DNA of 64,000 bases, from assembly GCA_963778225.1 (NCBI GenBank), contig CAVZTR010000002.1:1-64000 (forward strand), written 5' to 3'. Made by a program: the position numbers and the translations under genes. A model generated the notes under the pieces. That model saw only the letters and a list, made by a program, of their open reading frames with translations, was not told the origin of the DNA and did no database searches. This stretch comes from JAGVSR01 sp963778225 (GTDB lineage Bacteria; Pseudomonadota; Alphaproteobacteria; Rhizobiales; Hyphomicrobiaceae). This document shows, piece by piece, positions 8,879 to 16,311 of the stretch (positions within the stretch are counted from its first letter, which is position 1; every line of letters begins with the position of its first letter).

Positions 8879-10054
8879 ATGAAAGCGCTCGTTTGGCACG
8901 GCAAGGAAGATATCCGCTACGATACCGTGACGGATCCTGAAATTCAGGACGAACGCGATGCGATCATTCGCGTCACAAGTTGCGCCATTTGCGGCTCGGA
9001 TCTGCATCTCTTTCACAACTTCATTCCCGCGATGCTTCCCGGCGACATCATGGGGCATGAATCCATGGGCGAAGTCGTGGAAACGGGCCGGGGTTTGAAT
9101 GGAACTCTGAAAAAAGGCGATCGCATCGTGGTGCCGTTCACGATCATCTGCGGAGAGTGTGAACAGTGCCGCCGTGGAAACTACTCAGTTTGCGAGCGCA
9201 CCAATCGAAACAAGTCGATCGCAGAAAAGGTCTTTGGGCATACGACAGCCGGTCTCTTCGGCTACACGCATTTGACCGGCGGTTATCCCGGCGGGCAGGC
9301 CGAGTATCTGCGCGTGCCGTTTGCGGATGCGACGCACATCAAAGTTCCGGACAGCCTCAGCGACGAGCAGGTGCTGTTTCTCAGCGACATCCTGCCGACC
9401 GGGTGGCAAGCCGTGGTTCAATGCGATCTTGAGCCGACGGATACGGTCGCGATATGGGGTTGCGGCCCGGTGGGGCAAATGGCGATCCGCAGTGCGGTCT
9501 TGCTCGGCGCCCGCCAGATCATCGCCATCGACTGTGTGCCGGAACGGCTCGAAATGGCCGAGGCGGGTGGGGCGACGACGATCAATTTCATGACGGAAAG
9601 CGTCGTGGAGCGGTTGAATGAACTGACCGGCGGGCTTGGGCCGGAAAAATGCATCGATGCGGTCGGGACCGAGTCGCACGTGACGTTCAGCCAGCCGGAT
9701 ACGATTTACGACCGTGCCAAACAGATGGTGGGTTTGGAAAGCGACCGCGCGCATGTCTTGCGCGAGATCATCTACGTGTGCCGTCCGGCCGGGATCATTT
9801 CCATTCCAGGTGTGTACGGGGGGCTTGTGGACAAGATTCCGCTGGGACTCGTGATGAACAAGGGGCTGACGATCAAAACCGGACAGACCCACGTGAACCG
9901 ATGGACGGATGATCTGTTGGAGCGCATCGACCGTGGTGAAATCGATCCGTCCTTTGTCATTACGCATTCGGTAGGGCTCGAGCAGGGGCCGGAGATGTAC
10001 AAGGTGTTTCGAGACAAGAGCGACAGCTGCATCAAAGTGCTCCTCAAGCCGTAA
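8879..10054 (+). CDS. Zinc-dependent medium-chain alcohol dehydrogenase (glutathione-independent formaldehyde dehydrogenase type)
   Basis: 391 residues. Catalytic zinc ligands Cys38 (CAICGSD) and His60-Glu61 (MGHES) are present, as is the structural zinc loop with four cysteines in CGECEQCRRGNYSVCE. A Rossmann motif WGCGPVGQ follows. The long insertion after the Rossmann fold, with AVGTESH, is typical of the formaldehyde/alcohol dehydrogenase branch that keeps NAD bound. SD TAAGGGG precedes ATG 8879. It probably forms an operon with the next gene (11-base gap). The substrate cannot be told from sequence; in a methylotroph-like host an aldehyde or alcohol role is plausible. Confidence 0.85.
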   Translation: MKALVWHGKEDIRYDTVTDPEIQDERDAIIRVTSCAICGSDLHLFHNFIPAMLPGDIMGHESMGEVVETGRGLNGTLKKGDRIVVPFTIICGECEQCRRGNYSVCERTNRNKSIAEKVFGHTTAGLFGYTHLTGGYPGGQAEYLRVPFADATHIKVPDSLSDEQVLFLSDILPTGWQAVVQCDLEPTDTVAIWGCGPVGQMAIRSAVLLGARQIIAIDCVPERLEMAEAGGATTINFMTESVVERLNELTGGLGPEKCIDAVGTESHVTFSQPDTIYDRAKQMVGLESDRAHVLREIIYVCRPAGIISIPGVYGGLVDKIPLGLVMNKGLTIKTGQTHVNRWTDDLLERIDRGEIDPSFVITHSVGLEQGPEMYKVFRDKSDSCIKVLLKP

Positions 10055-10065
10055 AGGACCGCGTC

Positions 10066-10647
10066 ATGACGTATCTGGCAAATGTGACTCGCCGCGAAGG
10101 TGATCCGAAGATCATCGCGACGGGTCAGAGTTCGTTGAAGCCTGCGGAACGGATGGTGAAAAATCTCGGCTGGTTCAGCATTGCGTTGGGAGCGGCAGAA
10201 ATCGCATTCGCACCGCGCGTGAATGCGGCCCTTGGCCTGCGGCGTTCGTCGTCGCTGCCGGTCGTATTCGGGCTAAGGGAGATCATGCAAGGCATGCTGT
10301 GCCTCTCCGTTGAGAAGCGCGTCGGTGCCTGGAGCCGCGTGGCGGGTGATGCATTGGATATCGCCGTGCTGATGAATGCTTTGGATCGGCGCAATCCGAA
10401 GCGCGAGAACGTTAAACTGGCGCTCGCATCATTATTCGCGGTGACGGTGGTGGACGTGGCAGTCGCTGCCAGCCTGCGGCCGGAACGGGCTACGCGGGCG
10501 CGGCAGAACTATCAAAATCGGAGCGGCTTTCCGCAAGGACTTCAGACCGTTCGCTCGCGACAGGGGCAAATCAGTTCGGACGACGGTTCAGCGCTGCTCA
10601 GTGAAGAGCGCAGCACACAGTCGCGTCAGCCGTTCGCGCAAATCTAG
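10066..10647 (+). CDS. Small membrane protein related to the N-terminal part of SRPBCC/cyclase-type proteins
   Basis: 193 residues with three to four hydrophobic segments (about 35-55, 65-85, 90-110, 125-145) and a polar C-terminal tail. The start resembles the membrane part (GWFSIALGAAEIAFAPR, LREIMQGM) found before a SRPBCC polyketide-cyclase-like domain in many Rhizobiales proteins that follow similar alcohol dehydrogenases. Here the SRPBCC domain itself is missing. It lies 11 bases after the dehydrogenase and shares the palindromic stop CTAG with the convergent kinase gene. Function unknown. Confidence 0.7.
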   Translation: MTYLANVTRREGDPKIIATGQSSLKPAERMVKNLGWFSIALGAAEIAFAPRVNAALGLRRSSSLPVVFGLREIMQGMLCLSVEKRVGAWSRVAGDALDIAVLMNALDRRNPKRENVKLALASLFAVTVVDVAVAASLRPERATRARQNYQNRSGFPQGLQTVRSRQGQISSDDGSALLSEERSTQSRQPFAQI

Positions 10648-12884
10648 CAAGCGACCGAGCGAATGTCGTGTTCGAGACTGGTGAGTTGACTGGAAAATGC
10701 CGTAGGCCGAAGCACGACTGCGGCCGGCGCGTCGAGGTGCCATTGCAAGCCTTTTGGCGGATAGGTCAGGCTCACGTGGCCGGCGAGAGCGTATTCGGCC
10801 ATGTTGACGAGCACGGAATGGCCAAAGCCGTGGCGGTTCGGTGCCTCGATCGGTGGCCCACCGGTCTCAAACCAGCTCATCTTGAAGCGCCGGCCGTCGA
10901 AATGGTCTTCGACATTCCAACTGATGTCGACGATGCCTTCCGCGGTCGAGAGGGCACCGTACTTGCTGGCGTTGGTGACGAGTTCATGAAGCGCTAGACC
11001 AATGGCCTGCGCGGCTTCGGGGGACAAGCCGGCGTCGGGGCCACTGAAGTGGATGCGCGTGCCGATCAGGCCATCGAAATGAGCAAGTTGCGCGCGCACG
11101 AGATTTGCGACGGCGACGCCCTGCCATCTGGAATTCACCAGCAAGTCGTGACTGGCTGCCAGGCTTTCGATGCGCTTGTTGAAGAACTCGACAAAACGCG
11201 GCCCCTCGTGCTGGCGTGCTGTTTGAAAGGCGACGGCCTGCACAACGGCGAGTAGGTTCTTGGCGCGGTGATTGACTTCGAGGGTGAGCAGGCGGTCGCG
11301 TTCCTCGGCCTGCTTGCGATCCGTAATGTCCGTGATCACGCCGAAAGATCGGATCGAGCGGCCGAAAGCATCGCATGCGAAGCGGCCGCGGACGGCGACC
11401 CACTTCTGTATGCCGTTGCGGTCGATGATGCGATGTTCGTTGCTGATCTCCGTGCCGTGCGCAAGAGAGACGTTGAAGCTCTCTGAAATCTTCGTTCGTT
11501 CTTCGGGATGGACGTGGCGCATCCAAGCCTCGGCACATGGGGCGATTTCCCCGGGTTCGTAGCCGAGCATCCGGTAGCACTGGTCGTTCCAGACCTCGTG
11601 TCCGGTTCTGATATCGAAATCCCAGACGGCCATGCCGGCGGCATCGAGCGCGAGGCGCAGGCGTTCTTCGCTGCTGCGCAAGTTTTGTTCGATCGTCTTG
11701 CGATCGGTGATGTCCTGAATGACGCCGAAAGCCCCGATGAGCTGTCCAGATTGATCGCATTCGGGTTCGGACCGTTCGCGCATCCAGCCGACTTTGCCGG
11801 CAACGACGAAGCGATACTCGATGTCGTAGGTCTCGCCTTTCAAGGCACTCTTACGAGTGGCGCTGACGCGATCACGATCGTCGGGATGGACGAGGTCAAG
11901 CAGCATCTGGAAACTGAGCTTCGCATGCGCGGGCTGCCCCAGAATGTCGAAGGTCTGAGCGGAACCTTGCAGGGCGTCGGTGGCGAAAACCATTCGCCAA
12001 TTGCCTACGCGCGCGACCGACTGGGCACGATTGAGCTGCTTTTTGTTCTCACGCAATTCGGTCTCGGCCAGAACTCGGCCCGTAATATCATCAGTGAAGA
12101 TCGTGATGCCGCCGACACGACCGTCGTCCAGCCGCCAGGGTAAAACTTCCCAGCGTTCCCAACGGGCGGTTCCATCATTGAGAATGAATTCGTCCCTATC
12201 GGAGCGCAACGTTTCACCGGCCAGCGCGCGGCGATGAATCTCGCGCAAGCGATCCGGCAAGTTGCGAAAGACCTCGTAATGCGAGCGACCAGTGATGTCT
12301 TGCTCGGCGATCTGGTAGTCCGAAAGCCAGCGGCGGCTGACGGCGAGATACTGCATGTTGCGATCGAACATCGCAATTGAGACGGGAGATTGTTCTATGA
12401 ACAGGCGCAGGTGGGCATTGCTCGCGCTGGATTGCTGGGCGGCAAGCCACCGGTGCTGCGCCGTCAAGAGCGCTTCCACGAGCAGGGTGAGGAGTGCTGC
12501 GGTGCTCAGAAAGGTGGCGAACATCGCGTAGGAGACGGCATCATTCAGCGGAAAGAAGAGGCTATGTGTGATTGCTACGCTGAGGATAGCGGCGGTAAGA
12601 CATCCTGCTGTACCTCCAAAAATTGCCGCGAGAACCACGGCCACGTGGAATGGAACATACGTCAGCCGATCGGTTAAATCGGGCAAAATCGTCACCCGTG
12701 CGATCAGGGCAAGGATCACAAACGAGCATGAGAGCAGCAGCCGTCGTGGAAGTGGGGTCGATCGGGAGGCCATGACAGCCTGCATCGATCGATCGAGCCA
12801 AGCGGGTACCGCCGGTAGCCATGCGGAGCCCGTTTGCGGAGGCACCGTTTTAAGATCAACGGACGGGGAGTTAGTTGTCGGCAT
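10644..12884 (-). CDS. Membrane-bound multi-PAS HWE-family sensor histidine kinase
   Basis: 746 residues: four transmembrane helices of DUF4118 type (about 45-145), three PAS/PAC domains (about 160-525), then an HWE kinase core with His539 in EVNHRAKNLL, the ALHELVTNASKYGA N-box and the WxE-type motif near FKMSWFETGG. HWE kinases signal to receivers in Alphaproteobacteria, often in general stress or light responses. The start overlaps the end of the NYN gene by 14 bases, and a receiver lies just upstream, so all three are probably one transcript. The signal sensed is unknown. Confidence 0.88.
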   Translation of the reverse strand: MPTTNSPSVDLKTVPPQTGSAWLPAVPAWLDRSMQAVMASRSTPLPRRLLLSCSFVILALIARVTILPDLTDRLTYVPFHVAVVLAAIFGGTAGCLTAAILSVAITHSLFFPLNDAVSYAMFATFLSTAALLTLLVEALLTAQHRWLAAQQSSASNAHLRLFIEQSPVSIAMFDRNMQYLAVSRRWLSDYQIAEQDITGRSHYEVFRNLPDRLREIHRRALAGETLRSDRDEFILNDGTARWERWEVLPWRLDDGRVGGITIFTDDITGRVLAETELRENKKQLNRAQSVARVGNWRMVFATDALQGSAQTFDILGQPAHAKLSFQMLLDLVHPDDRDRVSATRKSALKGETYDIEYRFVVAGKVGWMRERSEPECDQSGQLIGAFGVIQDITDRKTIEQNLRSSEERLRLALDAAGMAVWDFDIRTGHEVWNDQCYRMLGYEPGEIAPCAEAWMRHVHPEERTKISESFNVSLAHGTEISNEHRIIDRNGIQKWVAVRGRFACDAFGRSIRSFGVITDITDRKQAEERDRLLTLEVNHRAKNLLAVVQAVAFQTARQHEGPRFVEFFNKRIESLAASHDLLVNSRWQGVAVANLVRAQLAHFDGLIGTRIHFSGPDAGLSPEAAQAIGLALHELVTNASKYGALSTAEGIVDISWNVEDHFDGRRFKMSWFETGGPPIEAPNRHGFGHSVLVNMAEYALAGHVSLTYPPKGLQWHLDAPAAVVLRPTAFSSQLTSLEHDIRSVAC

Positions 12885-13482
12885 CGACGTCTAGATCGGG
12901 ATCGACGTAGTCGGAGCGGCGGGTCTGCGGCGTTCGGTCTTCGGATTTGGATCGCGGAAGGCGCCCGACGTCCGCGGCCAAGTCCACCAGATCGATGAAC
13001 TGATCGGCCTGGCGGCGCAGTTCGTCAGCGACGGTCGCGCCGTTGTTCTTCAAGGTTGAGACGACGGTGACCCGTTTGCCGCGCCGCTGCAGCGTGCCCA
13101 AGAGATGGCAGAATGCGCTGTCGCTGGTGAAGAACACGATATGATCCGCCGCGTCCGAATGATCGAGAGCGTCGACGGCCAGTTCCACGCGCATGTTGGT
13201 GTTGATATGCTGGCGACCATCAGGACCGGTGCGCAGACGTGCTTCCTTCGTGACGAGCGTGAAGCCGTTGTAATCGAGCCAGTCAACAAGCGGCTTGATC
13301 GTCGCGTGCTGATCCTGCACCACCACGGTGGTGTAATAGAACGCCCGGAGAAGGTGGCAGCGTTCTTGGAAGAAGTTTTTCAGTTTGCGGAAGTCGATAT
13401 CCAATCCCGCCGAACGAGCGATGCCATGCAGGTCCGGACCATCTATGAAAAGGATCGTACGCTCATTGGGATAGAAGTTCAC
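12871..13482 (-). CDS. NYN (LabA/DUF88) domain protein with altered catalytic motif
   Basis: 203-residue NYN-domain protein of the PIN-like ribonuclease superfamily: ILFIDGPDLHG near the start (Asp14, Asp17), ELAVDAL (Asp104), then FFTSDSAFCHLLGTLQRRGKRV. The last motif is usually SGDSDF; here it reads TSDSAF, so Asp121 is kept but the second acidic residue is Ala123. Cleavage activity may be reduced or lost. A charged tail follows. Start is GTG 13482 with AAAGG upstream. It sits between a receiver gene (17-base gap) and the HWE kinase (14-base overlap), which suggests signal-controlled RNA binding or cleavage. Confidence 0.82.
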   Translation of the reverse strand: MNFYPNERTILFIDGPDLHGIARSAGLDIDFRKLKNFFQERCHLLRAFYYTTVVVQDQHATIKPLVDWLDYNGFTLVTKEARLRTGPDGRQHINTNMRVELAVDALDHSDAADHIVFFTSDSAFCHLLGTLQRRGKRVTVVSTLKNNGATVADELRRQADQFIDLVDLAADVGRLPRSKSEDRTPQTRRSDYVDPDLDVDADN

Positions 13483-13499
13483 TCGTTCAACCTTTCTGT

Positions 13500-13868
13500 T
13501 TACCGATCTCTGCTCAAGGGGCTGGGGCCGCGCGTATACTTTTGCAGGAGATTGAATAGCACCCGGTGATCGAGGGGTTTGTGCAATGTCATCACCGCGT
13601 GTTCGCCGGCGTTGGTCGGCAAGCTGTGATAAGCGGTGACGATTGCAAACGGGATCTGGCGATCGCGCAGCTTTTCGATCAACTCATCAGAAAACCCGTC
13701 TCTGAGGTTCATGTCGACGAGAGCGAAGTCGACTTGAGCGCTCTCCAAGAGAGCTGTGGCCCGGCGGGTTTCTGGCGAGGGTCCGACGATGCGCGCACCC
13801 TGCTCCTCCAGCAATACGGCCAGGGTATCGGCGAGCAGCCAATCGTCTTCAGCAATCAGAATGTTCAT
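13500..13868 (-). CDS. Single-domain response regulator (receiver)
   Basis: 122-residue CheY-like receiver with acidic pocket AEDD (residues 6-9), phosphoacceptor Asp52 in ALVDMNLRDG, a Thr in IVTAYH and Lys in TLHKPLD. There is no output domain. Start taken at ATG 13868 (AGGGA upstream) because the conserved domain begins there; the frame is open further up with ATGs at 13916 and about 13958. First gene of the probable receiver-NYN-HWE kinase operon, so likely a partner of that kinase. Confidence 0.82.
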   Translation of the reverse strand: MNILIAEDDWLLADTLAVLLEEQGARIVGPSPETRRATALLESAQVDFALVDMNLRDGFSDELIEKLRDRQIPFAIVTAYHSLPTNAGEHAVMTLHKPLDHRVLFNLLQKYTRGPSPLSRDR

Positions 13869-14010
13869 TCCCTGAAGGCTGCCGCCGCAGCCCGTGGGGC
13901 TTATCTGTGAGCTCATTTCAGGGACAACTCCGGCCTCTTTGTCATCATTTATTATCATGGTGCGTGATCTTCGCGCGATGGAAAAAGGTCGAGTACAGGA
14001 TGCAGCGGCC

Positions 14011-14136
14011 CTAAAGCAAGTACCAGGCGAGCCCAATAAGCGTGACCGCGGCGGCGGCCACGGCATAGCGCAGCCCGCGCACGAAGCCCCGATAGGTTTT
14101 CACATGAGTATCGAAGTCGCTGTTTACTGAGGACAT
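14011..14136 (-). CDS. aa3-type cytochrome c oxidase subunit IV (41 residues)
   Basis: Small gene of 41 codons with a strong GGAGGAGC SD just before ATG 14136. The protein has a short polar start with an acidic/aromatic stretch (SDFDTHVKTYRGFVRG) followed by one transmembrane helix ending in WYLL. This is the layout of the tiny bacterial aa3 oxidase subunit IV (COX4_pro_2 family, D-x3-H-x2-TY-x2-F). The main oxidase subunits are not in this window, so it is a detached accessory subunit or an orphan paralogue. Confidence 0.7.
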   Translation of the reverse strand: MSSVNSDFDTHVKTYRGFVRGLRYAVAAAAVTLIGLAWYLL

Positions 14137-14154
14137 GATGCTCCTCCGGCAGGT

Positions 14155-14168
14155 GTGCAGATCTGCAC
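14155..14168. promoter_or_regulatory. Perfect 14-bp palindrome upstream of the subunit IV gene
   Basis: GTGCAGATCTGCAC is a perfect palindrome starting 19 bases upstream of the ATG at 14136, just before the SD. It could be an operator or a short hairpin in the leader. No matching regulator is identified. Confidence 0.35.
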
Positions 14169-14258
14169 CAACAGGGGGACGCGATCAGAGTTCCCGAGCG
14201 GCAATCCGCTCACAAAAAGGCAGCAGAGTGACTGCGCGCGCTGAGGCTTCTCAATCGT

Positions 14259-15323
14259 TTAATTTGAGAAGAGCGATAGGAGGCCGCCGCTCGGCGGTGA
14301 TTTGAACGGAGTCATCGCAGTTGCGACCTCCGTGTAGAGGGCCGGGAGCCAGGTTGGCTGACCGTCATGCGGTTCGGGCATGGGGTTCTTGCGGAAGTCT
14401 GTCGGCGCAATGACGAGTTTGATGTTTTGCAGTCCGGTTTCCGCGGCAAGGACGAAAAGCTCTTCGGCGGCGGCGTCGCCAATCGCGAGGCAGCCGATCG
14501 ACGCGGCCTTGCCGTGGATCATGATATCGCCGCCGAGGTCCTTGCGGCCGTCTTTCACGCCCATCCGCCGATCGAAGGCGTTTGGATAGTTGACGCGCAG
14601 AGCAACATGATAACGGCTGTTGGGATTGAGAAACGAAATGCCGTACACGCCTTCCGGCACCTGCTTGTCGCCGCGCCGCAGCTTGGGTCCGGTGATGCCA
14701 CTTGCCGCCAAAACTGGATAGCGGTGGATGAAGGTCCAGGAGCCGGCGGCGGGCTTGGCGTAGAGTTCGAGCGCTTTCTCGTCCTTGATGGCGACGAGAG
14801 CGAGTTCGGATGGCCGCCACGGGGCCTTCGCATTCACGAATTTCTCGTGCAGACGACCCTGTGCCGAAGGACCGATCTCGCGCAGGCGTTCGGTGAGCGA
14901 GTAGGGCCGGTTGCGCAATGCCGTCTCGTTCTGCCAGGGCAACTGGGGTGTTGTCTCGTTCGGCAGGCGCACGATGCTCGGCGGCGCGAGTGCGACGGTC
15001 GTCTCGGATGTCCAGGTGCTGGCATCTTCCGCTGCGATCTCTTCCTCGGCGAGCGCGGTGAAGAGTTCATCGGTGGCGTGGAGGGGCACGAAGCCGAATT
15101 TCTCTAAGGACGTTTCTTCGACGCTCGCGTTCATTGAGTATCCGGGCTTCAGGCGCGGCGTGGGAAGCGAGGAGGTCTGGACGGGGATGGAGCGGATGAT
15201 GCTCGACGTTTGCGGGTGTGATGCAACCTGCGCTGCAGGAAGGAGCAGCGTGACCACGGTGCCGCTGGCGGCGGCAGCTGCAAGGCAGAGCGCGGAAAGT
15301 TTCAAATGTTCGCGCAAGGTCAT
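14259..15323 (-). CDS. L,D-transpeptidase family protein (YafK/YkuD type)
   Basis: 354 residues with an N-terminal membrane anchor or signal (LSALCLAAAAASGTVVTLLL) and a C-terminal YkuD-fold domain with HGKAASIGCLAI, catalytic Cys278 and conserved His. These enzymes form 3-3 cross-links or attach proteins in periplasmic peptidoglycan; the YafK branch may instead cut Braun lipoprotein-type links. Start ATG 15323 with AGGA upstream; the frame extends to 15368 but the extra residues are polar and precede the signal. A stem (CTTCTCAA/TTGAGAAG, 14247-14271) spans the stop codon. Confidence 0.85.
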   Translation of the reverse strand: MTLREHLKLSALCLAAAAASGTVVTLLLPAAQVASHPQTSSIIRSIPVQTSSLPTPRLKPGYSMNASVEETSLEKFGFVPLHATDELFTALAEEEIAAEDASTWTSETTVALAPPSIVRLPNETTPQLPWQNETALRNRPYSLTERLREIGPSAQGRLHEKFVNAKAPWRPSELALVAIKDEKALELYAKPAAGSWTFIHRYPVLAASGITGPKLRRGDKQVPEGVYGISFLNPNSRYHVALRVNYPNAFDRRMGVKDGRKDLGGDIMIHGKAASIGCLAIGDAAAEELFVLAAETGLQNIKLVIAPTDFRKNPMPEPHDGQPTWLPALYTEVATAMTPFKSPPSGGLLSLFSN

Positions 15324-15484
15324 GTGTGGTCCTGGCGAGGTGCTGGTCGTATCCCGGTGACGGTCCACGTCTCACTTAACGCATGGCCTGATTCGCCCCT
15401 GCGCGCGCAGGGGGCATTGGGATCGTTCGCAATGAATATCCCGCTGATTCGTGGCCACGGCCGGGCAAGGGCGGCCACAATTGC

Positions 15485-16273
15485 TCAGGCGGCGATGCGG
15501 CCGGTGACGAAGATGGCACCGCAGTAGCCGCTGCGGATCTCGCACGACGAGATGCCGATGGGCGTGAATTCGAGAGCCTCGACACGCCCAATGAGACAGG
15601 CTGCGATGTCTTCGGTGGCAATTGCGACGGCGGGATAACGGCGTCCTGACACTTCGTAGCCCGAGGAGCCGGCGAGGAAGGCGGCCGCGATCAGTCCACC
15701 GGGCTTCACCGTTCCAGTGAAGGCGGAGACGGCGGTTTGGAATTCGTCGGTGTTGGCTGTGATCGATTCCGCGCAGAAGAACATGGTTGCGGCGTCGAAC
15801 GTGCGCGGCGGAAGATCAAAGATGGACGCGCGCAGGAGACGCGTGCGCTGCACGAGAGGCGGCAGTGGATCGTGCGGCAACATGGGGCTCGCGTTCGCTC
15901 CATCGAGACTGTGGGCTGCCTTTACCTGCTGCCAGAAGTGTTGCCACTGCGGGCGAAGTGTCGGGCCGGTCAGTTCGTTGGCAAGCCATTCAAGGTTGGG
16001 TTTTGAGTATTCCCAAGCTGTCAGCCGGGTCGCGACAGGAAGGGCCGCGAGAAGCGGGATCAAACTCGGTCCGGTGCCGACGTCGACGATATCAAGGGAG
16101 TGAGAAGGGCAAGCGACGGATCGTAGTGCACGAGCGGCCAAGTACGTCAGCGCATCATCGTCAGGATGTGGATCGCCATAGTAATGCTGGAAGTACCCCT
16201 CCGGATCGAAGGCATTCCAATCGGCATCCTTGTTTTCCAGGTTTGCGATCGTGGCCGCGTCGGCGCTTATCAT
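15485..16273 (-). CDS. SAM-dependent methyltransferase (NNMT/PNMT/TEMT-like)
   Basis: 262 residues. Starts with WNAFDPEGYFQHYYG, the signature of the NNMT/PNMT/TEMT methyltransferase family, followed by motif I IVDVGTGPSLIPL and an acidic residue at the end of the next strand (AWEYSKPN). Start ATG 16273 has an AGGGGGA SD. It probably methylates a small amine or similar metabolite in the cytoplasm; the substrate is unknown. It follows the GGDEF/EAL gene on the same strand after 38 bases, so the two may be co-transcribed. Confidence 0.78.
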   Translation of the reverse strand: MISADAATIANLENKDADWNAFDPEGYFQHYYGDPHPDDDALTYLAARALRSVACPSHSLDIVDVGTGPSLIPLLAALPVATRLTAWEYSKPNLEWLANELTGPTLRPQWQHFWQQVKAAHSLDGANASPMLPHDPLPPLVQRTRLLRASIFDLPPRTFDAATMFFCAESITANTDEFQTAVSAFTGTVKPGGLIAAAFLAGSSGYEVSGRRYPAVAIATEDIAACLIGRVEALEFTPIGISSCEIRSGYCGAIFVTGRIAA

Positions 16274-16311
16274 GTGTCCCCCTGTCGCCGCCCCCGCGGC
16301 ACGTCATGCGG

